5,333 nt of DNA from Bdellovibrionales bacterium. GTDB lineage: Bacteria > Bdellovibrionota > Bdellovibrionia > Bdellovibrionales > JAMPXM01. Location: the NCBI GenBank assembly GCA_005792225.1, contig SXSP01000027.1, positions 1 through 5,333 on the forward strand. Reading direction: 5' to 3'. A model generated the notes under the pieces. It was not told the DNA's origin and ran no database searches. It saw only the letters and a list, made by a program, of their open reading frames with translations. The first letter of the stretch is position 1, and each line of letters opens with the position of its first letter. Below, piece after piece: positions 1 to 5,333 of the stretch. Position numbers and translations under genes: made by a program.

Positions 1-187
1 CGCGGGCTCGTCCTTCAATACGACCTGACGATGGCTCAAGCTCGCCGGCGATCAAGCGGGCGAGGGTGGACTTTCCGACACCGTTGGAGCCCACGAGCCC
101 GAACCGACCTTTACTAAAACTGAAATTGAGATCCTCAAAGAGGGGCAATCCCGCCCTCTCAAAGGAAAGAGAGTGAAGTCTCAGCAT
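1..187 (-). CDS. ABC-F family ATP-binding protein, N-terminal fragment (cut by window edge)
   Basis: Reading the minus strand from the ATG at 187 gives 62 open codons to the window edge. The protein starts MLRLHSLSFERAG and has a Walker A P-loop, GSNGVGKST, at residues 33-41, followed by LARLIAGELEPSSGRI, the usual ABC pattern after the P-loop. The GRFGLVGSNGVGKSTL context, with the P-loop only about 33 residues from the start and no membrane segment, fits ABC-F proteins (Uup/EttA/YheS type). These are soluble twin-ATPase proteins that act on the ribosome rather than transporters. The start is supported by GAGG (minus strand, 197-200) 9 nt upstream. Walker B, the signature motif and the second ATPase domain lie outside the window, so the subfamily cannot be set. 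A transporter ATPase is the alternative. The gene is divergent from the sensor kinase and has palindromes in its leader. Confidence 0.8.
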   Translation of the reverse strand, partial: MLRLHSLSFERAGLPLFEDLNFSFSKGRFGLVGSNGVGKSTLARLIAGELEPSSGRIEGRAR

Positions 188-199
188 AAACGAAAACCT

Positions 200-216
200 C
201 GAATCAAAATGATTCG
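200..216. repeat. Perfect inverted repeat CGAATCA-AAA-TGATTCG
   Basis: Seven-base arms (200-206 and 210-216) flank a three-base centre and form a perfect dyad. On the minus strand it lies 13 bp upstream of the ABC-F start and touches the GAGG ribosome binding site at base 200. This placement suits an operator or a leader hairpin affecting translation of the ABC-F gene. The regulator is unknown, and the functional reading is inference. Confidence 0.55.
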
Positions 217-230
217 TCACCGAAGGTGAC
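216..230. repeat. Perfect inverted repeat GTCACC-GAA-GGTGAC
   Basis: Six-base arms (216-221 and 225-230) flank a GAA centre; base 216 is shared with the neighbouring repeat 200-216. As RNA on the minus strand it would form a short GC-rich hairpin directly before the A/T-rich hairpin and ribosome binding site of the ABC-F gene. No T-run follows on either strand, so it is not an intrinsic terminator. It may be part of a tandem operator or a structured leader. Confidence 0.5.
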
Positions 231-387
231 TGATTTAAGGGGAAATCCGAATGAAGAAGTGGATTTATTCGTTTACGCGCATAGGGGTTGGGTTCAGGGC
301 CCAACACTTCTCATCTTAGGGGGCGGAGACGCCCGCGTCAATTGGGTCGAATTTTACCAGCGATTGCCTAGGCTTAGCTGGACAGTC

Positions 388-402
388 ACACAAATTATGT
401 GT
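388..402. promoter_or_regulatory. Possible operator dyad ACACA-N5-TGTGT
   Basis: The 15 bp ACACAAATTATGTGT have five-base perfect arms, and six of seven positions match across the centre. It lies 63 bp upstream of the kinase GTG start, in an A/T-rich patch where a promoter would be expected. A binding site for a dimeric regulator is possible, but a dyad this short can arise by chance. Confidence 0.25.
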
Positions 403-448
403 AATTCCCTCCGGCCTATGGAGCTTTAGATGCATGCGTGTCTGAATT

Positions 449-457
449 GAGGTAGGT
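449..457 (+). promoter_or_regulatory. Ribosome binding site for the GTG-started kinase gene
   Basis: GAGGTAGGT lies just upstream of the GTG at 465. The AGG at 454-456 is 8 nt from the start codon and the GAGG at 449-452 is 12 nt away. This supports the GTG as the real start: there is no in-frame ATG close by, and the protein homology-like pattern begins within the first 20 residues. Confidence 0.6.
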
Positions 458-464
458 TTCTGCC

Positions 465-3152
465 GTGCCGAATATCAGTGTGTCGGATCGACTTCAACGT
501 ACGAAGAGCCAAGTTCTCGCACTCTGGGAGAACAAGGCCAGGGCCGAGGTTTGTTCGAAACCTGGCGGCCAGCTCGCGCTGAAAGCGGCCCTTCCAGGCT
601 TGATCGACGACTTGGTCCACGCACTCCAGCTCGATCGTCCCGTCGTTCATTCGAAAATCGCAACATCGACGCAATTCTCGCTCAACCAAGTTTTGATCGA
701 GCTTAAAATCTTTCGGAAGGCGATCGTCGCGGTTCTTTCGGAATCCGCGGGGCTTTCGGATTCCATTCTCGATTTGATTTTAGATTTTATCGACAACGCA
801 AAAAATCAGGCCGCGGGAGAATTCGTGAACCTTCGCAAGGCGGCGGAGATCAGCCGCGAGCGGGTGATTCTCGAGAGTATTCATGAAGCGTTCTTCTCCG
901 TCGATCGAAACTGGCGATTCACCTACTTGAACGCGCACGCGGAACGCCTCTTAAAGTTGAAGCGAGAAGATTTGATCGGGGTTTCGCTCTGGGAAATTTT
1001 TCCGGAGGCGCTCGGCACCAATTTCTCACGCAGCTATCATCACGCCATGGAGACCGGCGAAACCGTTCAGTTCGAAGAATTCTTTCTGCCGCTGAAGTCT
1101 TGGTACTTCGTGAAGGGTTATCCTTCGGCGCAGGGACTCTCGGTTTACTTCGAGAACATCACCGAGAAACGCGCTATCCAGCTCGCGATGCGCGAGAGCG
1201 AGGACCGCTACAAGGCCATCGTCGCAACCCTCCGCGAAGGTGTGATCGTGACGGATTCGCAAACCTCCGAGATTCTCGCGATCAATGAGAGCGGAAGAGA
1301 ACTTTTGCGACTCGGTGAAGTTCGCGAACATCAGATTCATGGACCGGGAAATTGGATTCCGCTTCGTCCCGATGGTTCCATGATCGAGCGCCATGAATAT
1401 CCATCGCGAATGGCCGCCATCACCGGCCGGCCTCAGAGAAACGTCGAAGTTTGTCTGAAGTTCGATGACGGCTCGATGAAATGGATTCTCGCGAATGCGG
1501 AGCCGATGTTCCGTGCGGGCGAAGCGAAGCCTTACGCGGTCGTGACGTCGTTCCTCGATATCAGCGAGAAAAAAACGTACGAGATTGAACGCGCGAGAAT
1601 TCAAAAACAGATATCTCTTGAGCGCTCGAGCTTGAAGAAATTGATCATGCAAGCTCCGATCGCCATCTGTCGCCTTCATGGTCCTAACCACGTCTTTTCG
1701 CTCGTCAACCCTCTCTTCGAACAGTTTTTTACGGGAGAGCGGGAGTTGAAGGGTCACCCGGTCCGCGAAGCTCTGCCGGAGCTGGCGGGACAGGGATACT
1801 TTGAGCTCCTCGATGAAGTTTATAAAACGGGTCTGCCTCGTCGCGCGGACGAATCCCCGGTTCGACTCCGCCACTCTGATGGAAGCTGGCGCGATATCTC
1901 GGTCAATTTTGATTATCAGCCGCTCTTTGACGTGAACGATCAGGTTGAGGGAATTTTGGTCATCGCAGCCGACGTCACACCGCTGGTTCTTGCGCGTCAG
2001 GCGGCTGAGGCGGCGAACAGGATGAAAACGGCGTTTCTTGCGAACGTCAGCCACGAGCTCAGAACACCCCTCGGCGCGATTTTAGGTTTCACCGACATCT
2101 TGAAAGATCCGCGGCTGAACCTCGACGAACGTGCACGGTATCTCGATGTCATCGAGAGAAACGGGCGGGCGCTGACCAAGGTCATCGATGACGTGCTCGA
2201 TATCTCCAAAGTCGAAGCCGGAAAGCTCGATATCGAGCTCATGAACTTCTCTTTCCCGGGTCTCTTAAGAGAAGTCTTCGCGCTCTTCAGAGATCAGGCG
2301 ATGAACAAGGGTCTCGAACTCATTCTTCGCGATACGCAAAACCTTCCGTCGCAACTTATCTCCGATCCAACTCGATTAAGGCAGATCTTGATCAATTTGA
2401 TCGGCAACGCGATTAAATTCACGGAGCAAGGGCGCGTCTCGGTGGAAGTCGAAACGAAACCGATGACGGAGTCTCGCGCGAGAATTTTCGTTCGCATTCG
2501 TGATACAGGAACGGGTCTGAGCCAAGAACAAGCCAATAAGCTCTTTGAACCCTTCGTTCAGGGAGATAACAGTACGACCCGCAAGTTCGGTGGAACGGGC
2601 CTGGGTCTCGCTCTCTCAAGACGTCTGGCGCGAGCCCTCGGGGGCGACGTCGTCGTCGAATCCTGCGAGGTCGGTAAGGGCTGCACGTTTCTTCTTTCGT
2701 TCGCGGCGGAGTTGGGAGACAGATTGGCGACTCGGCAGGATGTGTCCTCACAACGCCAACGTGCGAGTGCGGGGCGCCTCAACGGTGTACGTGTTTTGCT
2801 CGTCGAGGACTCTCCCGACAATCGTTTTCTCGTCAACCGGTACCTCACCCGAGAAGGCGCGAGAATCGACGAGGCGGTCAACGGGCAAGAGGGTCTCGAG
2901 AAAGCGCTCAAGAAAGAACATGACGTCGTACTCATGGATATTCAGATGCCCGTCTTGGACGGGTACGAGACGATCGCGAGGCTCCGGCGGGAGAATTACT
3001 TGGGACCCGTGATCGCCCTCACGGCTCACGCGATGAAGGAGGAGCGCGAGAAGGCGCTCCTGGCGGGCTTCAACGATCATCTTTCGAAACCGTTGAGCCC
3101 CCAAGATATGGTCGACAAAGTCGCCGAATACGCCAAACTCAACTTACATTGA
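465..3152 (+). CDS. Cytosolic hybrid sensor histidine kinase: RsbRD_N-like, three PAS, HisKA, HATPase_c, receiver
   Basis: 895 residues, no signal peptide or membrane segment, so a soluble sensor. Residues about 8-125 are helical and resemble the RsbRD N-terminal domain, with LALWENKAR around W21, H62, then Q75, E79 and R84 in the QVLIELKIFR stretch. PAS domains follow at about 136-238, 249-372 and 388-508; the third has the IMQAPIAICRLHGPNHVF pattern of PAS_4-type domains. HisKA has SHELRTP with phospho-acceptor H530. HATPase_c has the N box around N648, DTGTGL at 680-685, LFEPF at 693-697 and GGTGLGL at 709-715. The C-terminal receiver (about 775-892) has E781/D782, phospho-acceptor D825 in LMDIQMP, T853 and K875. 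All catalytic residues are present, so it should autophosphorylate and relay to D825. No Hpt or DNA-binding output is attached, so a partner must lie elsewhere. GTG start with GAGGTAGG upstream. The signal is unknown; the PAS domains show no cofactor motif I can assign. Confidence 0.95.
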   Translation: MPNISVSDRLQRTKSQVLALWENKARAEVCSKPGGQLALKAALPGLIDDLVHALQLDRPVVHSKIATSTQFSLNQVLIELKIFRKAIVAVLSESAGLSDSILDLILDFIDNAKNQAAGEFVNLRKAAEISRERVILESIHEAFFSVDRNWRFTYLNAHAERLLKLKREDLIGVSLWEIFPEALGTNFSRSYHHAMETGETVQFEEFFLPLKSWYFVKGYPSAQGLSVYFENITEKRAIQLAMRESEDRYKAIVATLREGVIVTDSQTSEILAINESGRELLRLGEVREHQIHGPGNWIPLRPDGSMIERHEYPSRMAAITGRPQRNVEVCLKFDDGSMKWILANAEPMFRAGEAKPYAVVTSFLDISEKKTYEIERARIQKQISLERSSLKKLIMQAPIAICRLHGPNHVFSLVNPLFEQFFTGERELKGHPVREALPELAGQGYFELLDEVYKTGLPRRADESPVRLRHSDGSWRDISVNFDYQPLFDVNDQVEGILVIAADVTPLVLARQAAEAANRMKTAFLANVSHELRTPLGAILGFTDILKDPRLNLDERARYLDVIERNGRALTKVIDDVLDISKVEAGKLDIELMNFSFPGLLREVFALFRDQAMNKGLELILRDTQNLPSQLISDPTRLRQILINLIGNAIKFTEQGRVSVEVETKPMTESRARIFVRIRDTGTGLSQEQANKLFEPFVQGDNSTTRKFGGTGLGLALSRRLARALGGDVVVESCEVGKGCTFLLSFAAELGDRLATRQDVSSQRQRASAGRLNGVRVLLVEDSPDNRFLVNRYLTREGARIDEAVNGQEGLEKALKKEHDVVLMDIQMPVLDGYETIARLRRENYLGPVIALTAHAMKEEREKALLAGFNDHLSKPLSPQDMVDKVAEYAKLNLH

Positions 3153-3162
3153 GGGCCATCTC

Positions 3163-4497
3163 TCAGCTAAACGGGCCGCGAACAGGCGGTTGGTAGAGAT
3201 CGCGGATCCACTGCATGACCAATGAGTGCTGGGATTCGTCGGGCTTCGCTTCGCGGCCGGCGATGGATTCCACATAAACAATGTTGGTGAGAATCGCGCG
3301 GAGACCGCGTTTGTACTTCTGATTATTGCCGAAGAACATTTGGTCTTGTTTGCGATCGAGGACGCGGCGGAAGAAGAAGAGACGACGATTTTCCCAGCTG
3401 TAAGGATCGAAGTTGACGTTGTGTTTCGCGTTGTAAGCCAAGATGTCGTAGTAGCTTTGGAACACGTAGCTCTGACCGCCGTTGTAAGCCGCGAGCGCCT
3501 TGCGCCAGTCATCGTGAGAGAGAGCATTCGCTTGATCCCAGCGGCCGACCTCGGGTTGCTTCTGCGTGTTCACCGCGGCGTATTTTGAGCGAAGAATTTG
3601 CAGCGCTTCGTTCAAATTCGCGATCGGATTTTCAAGACACTTCAGCGAGCCATCCTTCAGTTGCGCGACCGTCTTTGCTTTTCGCAGGGTCTCCATTTGC
3701 CAAGCGTTGCAGCGAAGAATCTGCGACGTATTGATGTTCACCTGAAACAGACCGACGTTGGCGGAAGGGTCGGGCTTGTTTTTGATGCCAGCGCAGCGGC
3801 CGTTTGTTTCCATGTGCATAATGCTCATGAGAATTTCGACGGGAACTTTTTGGCCAATCGCCGCCTGTGCGATCTCGCGTTTGAAGTCATTGAAATTTCC
3901 CGGGCAAGTTGAATTGTAATTGCGAGCGGCCGCCAAGGGATCTTGGCGGTTTTTGATGCTCGAGACGAACCCGGCATCCACTTTCTCGAGGTGCTTCTCG
4001 ATAAAAGGTAAAAACGCGATCACGTTTGCGCCGACGGCGGCGGGCTTTCTGGTCGGAACGAGGGTCGAGAGGCCGGCCTTAGGAACCTTTGGTGGCGCCG
4101 ATGTAGACATGAGCTGCTCTTGGCTCTGCGCCATTTCGGGATCCGCTTCGACCACCATCAAGGTACCGCGCACTCGCGAAAGAAAACGGATGGGGGCGTA
4201 GATCACCGATCCGACGGTCACGCCTTTTGAGTTCTTGGGCTCGACCACTTCGACGGGAAAGAAGAAATCGCGCTCGGTCTTGCCGCTCGCCGTTTGGTAG
4301 CTGCGCAATTCGCCCTTGGAGCTGAGCCAATCCGAAAGCGCGGCTTCGCTCGGGTTCGCCTCCAAGTTGTGCTTGGACGTGATCTGCGAAGGAATCCTGA
4401 CGACCGCGCCCGGTGAAAGGTAACCGGATGCGAAGGAAACACTGCAGATCAAGATTGCGACGAGAAACGTTCCGATTCGAGACACTGCGAATTCCAT
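3163..4497 (-). CDS. Secreted lytic transglycosylase-like protein with SLT domain
   Basis: 444 residues. The N-terminus has R7, a hydrophobic stretch of about residues 9-22 and a likely signal peptidase I site after A23 (SFA|SG). C18 is not in a proper lipobox, so it is probably not a lipoprotein. Residues about 203-345 read as an SLT (Slt70/MltE-type) domain: likely catalytic E230 in IMHMETNGRC, GLFQVN at 249-254 for the family's GLMQ-like motif, and AYNGG at 337-341 for the AYN motif. Such enzymes cleave the MurNAc-GlcNAc bond of peptidoglycan to form 1,6-anhydro ends. Mature cysteines C198, C235, C263 and C287 all fall in or at the edge of this domain and could form two disulfides, fitting a periplasmic site. 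Residues 26-117 form an unrecognised, probably beta-rich domain, followed by an S/P/A-rich linker (about 120-155). The C-terminal 100 residues are unassigned. The ATG start has GGGGGG only 4 nt upstream. Convergent with the kinase. Confidence 0.85.
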   Translation of the reverse strand: MEFAVSRIGTFLVAILICSVSFASGYLSPGAVVRIPSQITSKHNLEANPSEAALSDWLSSKGELRSYQTASGKTERDFFFPVEVVEPKNSKGVTVGSVIYAPIRFLSRVRGTLMVVEADPEMAQSQEQLMSTSAPPKVPKAGLSTLVPTRKPAAVGANVIAFLPFIEKHLEKVDAGFVSSIKNRQDPLAAARNYNSTCPGNFNDFKREIAQAAIGQKVPVEILMSIMHMETNGRCAGIKNKPDPSANVGLFQVNINTSQILRCNAWQMETLRKAKTVAQLKDGSLKCLENPIANLNEALQILRSKYAAVNTQKQPEVGRWDQANALSHDDWRKALAAYNGGQSYVFQSYYDILAYNAKHNVNFDPYSWENRRLFFFRRVLDRKQDQMFFGNNQKYKRGLRAILTNIVYVESIAGREAKPDESQHSLVMQWIRDLYQPPVRGPFS

Positions 4498-4594
4498 CTG
4501 ACCCCCCGGCCAATAGATCTACAGATGTCTATAAACAAATTCCGTACCCGCGGGTCTGGTTCGACGGCCAACAGGGAGGAGTTCAAATCGAAAT
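4498..4594. promoter_or_regulatory. 97-bp gap upstream of the transglycosylase gene
   Basis: This spacer lies between two minus-strand genes. It contains a perfect 10-bp palindrome ACCCGCGGGT (4546-4555), an 8-bp palindrome TAGATCTA (4514-4521), and an ATAGA/TCTAT inverted repeat (4513-4517 with 4528-4532). On the minus strand a weak promoter-like pair, TTGTTT, 17 bp, TATTGG, falls just before the transglycosylase start; each box matches consensus at only about three of six positions. No hairpin with a T-run follows the upstream gene's stop, so read-through from that gene is possible. Confidence 0.35.
4502..4507 (-). promoter_or_regulatory. G-run serving as ribosome binding site for the transglycosylase
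   Basis: On the minus strand GGGGGG, then TCAG, then ATG: the only purine-rich G tract near the start, with an unusually short 4-nt gap. The alternative in-frame GTG at residue 5 would leave the G-run about 16 nt away and shorten the basic n-region of the signal peptide, so the ATG is preferred. Confidence 0.35.
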
Positions 4595-5333
4595 CTAGGA
4601 TGAAGCTCTCCACGTTTTAAACACTGTCGAGAAAAGAGTAGTCGGGGCCGCCAGGATTTCAATCCAGCCCTCGGGAAGCATACGCAGTCGATGTGGCTCA
4701 TTCGTGAGCGAATCGATCGGAAGTGTCATTTCGGGAAGGTGAACGAAGCGCCCAAATTCGAGACTCATTTTCGTAGCGAGAAATTCGTAAAACTTTTCTG
4801 ATGTCCAACGACGGTTGCCGAAATGTCTTTCGAAGTAGGGAGCGAAGATCGCCTGCGCGAAGGCGATGTAGCAGGCGAGATAGTCGCTCTGCGAGAACGC
4901 TCGCGTGGGAGTTGTCGTAACTTGGTAGCTTAAGTTCGAAGCCAGATCCTTCAGCCAGGATTCCTGAAGCACGGCAGGAACCGGATGGGCGGCGAAGAGC
5001 TCCTGAAAGCTCTTAAGCGCCAGACGGTAAGCATTTCTCGCTTCGACTCTACCGGGTTCCTCGCTGATCTGCAGGACTTCGAAGCCGTATTCACGGTCTG
5101 GATAGCGTGCGCTCCAGTTTTCCAGCGATTTATCCACAATCTCTCTGAGGTCGACGGCGCTCATCGCGCGACTGAAGTCGATGCGCTCTTCGTAATGGGC
5201 GTAGTCAAATTCCGCGGCGGGGCTTTGAATGAGGGCCTGGCGAAACAAGAACTCAAGACGTTGGTAGACGTCGATGGGGATCTCAAGTTCCGCGAGGAGA
5301 TCCTTGAAGTCTTGTCGAATGTGATTCGTCTCA
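4595..5333 (-). CDS. Unrecognised protein, C-terminal part (5' end beyond window edge)
   Basis: The minus-strand frame is open from the window edge to the TAG at 4595-4597, at least 245 codons. A TTG at 5246-5248 could start a 217-residue form, but the frame continues upstream with ordinary coding sequence (reading IRQDFKDLLAELEIPIDVYQ), so the true start very likely lies outside the window. The visible part is soluble and mostly helical by eye. It is rich in aromatic and charged residues in the stretch around DYLACYIAFAQAIFAPYFE and the following FGNRRWTSEKFYEFLATK, and it ends in TVFKTWRASS. I see no catalytic motif, metal site, membrane segment or repeat, and I do not recognise the family. 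It lies 97 bp upstream of the transglycosylase gene on the same strand, which permits but does not prove co-transcription. Confidence 0.7.
   Translation of the reverse strand, partial: ETNHIRQDFKDLLAELEIPIDVYQRLEFLFRQALIQSPAAEFDYAHYEERIDFSRAMSAVDLREIVDKSLENWSARYPDREYGFEVLQISEEPGRVEARNAYRLALKSFQELFAAHPVPAVLQESWLKDLASNLSYQVTTTPTRAFSQSDYLACYIAFAQAIFAPYFERHFGNRRWTSEKFYEFLATKMSLEFGRFVHLPEMTLPIDSLTNEPHRLRMLPEGWIEILAAPTTLFSTVFKTWRASS

Larger units (their letters stand above)
188..464. promoter_or_regulatory. Divergent intergenic region between ABC-F gene and sensor kinase gene
   Basis: These 277 bp separate two genes read in opposite directions, so both promoters should lie here. It holds two abutting perfect inverted repeats (200-230), a GC-rich 6-bp-arm inverted repeat GTTGGG/CCCAAC (287-292 with 300-305), and an ACACA/TGTGT dyad (388-402). 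I looked for sigma-70 boxes. The best plus-strand candidate is TGGACA (379-384), 17 bp, then TAATTC (402-407); its -10 match is poor and I do not claim it. No convincing minus-strand promoter was found. The small open frame at 226-429 lacks a good ribosome binding site and is not called. Confidence 0.5.

Noticed and set aside
287..305. GTTGGG/CCCAAC hairpin as an intrinsic terminator
   Set aside because: It has no following T-run on either strand and lies between the 5' ends of divergent genes, where no gene needs terminating.
226..429. 67-codon plus-strand frame in the divergent spacer
   Set aside because: It begins with a GTG inside the palindrome arm 225-230, has no good ribosome binding site, and its composition does not resemble a protein. 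More likely chance.
1026..2054. 342-codon open frame on the minus strand inside the kinase gene
   Set aside because: It lies wholly antisense to a kinase reading frame with clear PAS domains, its product is Arg-rich with no recognisable domain, and long antisense frames are common opposite GC-rich coding sequence.
3226..4201. Three plus-strand frames in series opposite the transglycosylase gene
   Set aside because: They mirror the codon structure of the opposite strand, have no ribosome binding sites, and compete with a clear signal peptide plus SLT domain protein.
4502..4507. C6/G6 tract as a phase-variable slippage site
   Set aside because: Six bases is short for slippage-driven switching, and it lies outside the coding frame just before the start codon.
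4079..4513. 144-codon minus-strand frame overlapping the start of the transglycosylase
   Set aside because: It is an out-of-frame shadow, Arg/Gly-rich, lacking any signal peptide or motif; the overlapping frame has both.
4558..4571. GGTTCGA motif resembling a tRNA T-loop
   Set aside because: No matching acceptor, D or anticodon arms could be drawn around it; the flanks do not pair as a five-base T stem.

Overview
The window (moderately GC-rich by eye, dense coding, GTG start in use) looks like chromosome of a Gram-negative bacterium. Evidence for this is an exported SLT-type lytic transglycosylase and a large soluble hybrid histidine kinase. An RsbRD_N-like N-terminus on a kinase, together with short compact intergenic gaps, is reminiscent of the Bdellovibrionota/Myxococcota ('deltaproteobacterial') world. 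That placement is a low-confidence inference; no rRNA or other phylogenetic marker is present.

Layout. (1) 1-187, minus strand: the first 62 codons of an ABC-F type ATPase that runs off the left edge. (2) 188-464: a divergent intergenic region with two abutting perfect inverted repeats just upstream of the ABC-F start and a weaker dyad closer to the kinase gene. (3) 465-3152, plus strand: an 895-residue cytosolic hybrid sensor kinase (RsbRD_N-like helical domain, three PAS domains, HisKA, HATPase_c, receiver). (4) 3163-4497, minus strand: a secreted 444-residue lytic transglycosylase-like protein, convergent with the kinase and only 10 bp from it. (5) 4498-4594: a 97-bp gap. (6) 4595-5333, minus strand: the C-terminal part of an unrecognised protein that runs off the right edge.

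How they work together. The ABC-F and kinase genes are divergent and may share control sites in the 277-bp spacer. The kinase has no output domain of its own, so it must pass its signal to a partner elsewhere. The transglycosylase and the unknown protein are co-directional and could be co-transcribed, but the 97-bp gap makes independent promoters equally possible. I see no mobile element, CRISPR array, RNA gene, toxin-antitoxin or defence system here. The window looks like ordinary chromosome, with the kinase architecture and the intergenic palindromes as its most notable features.
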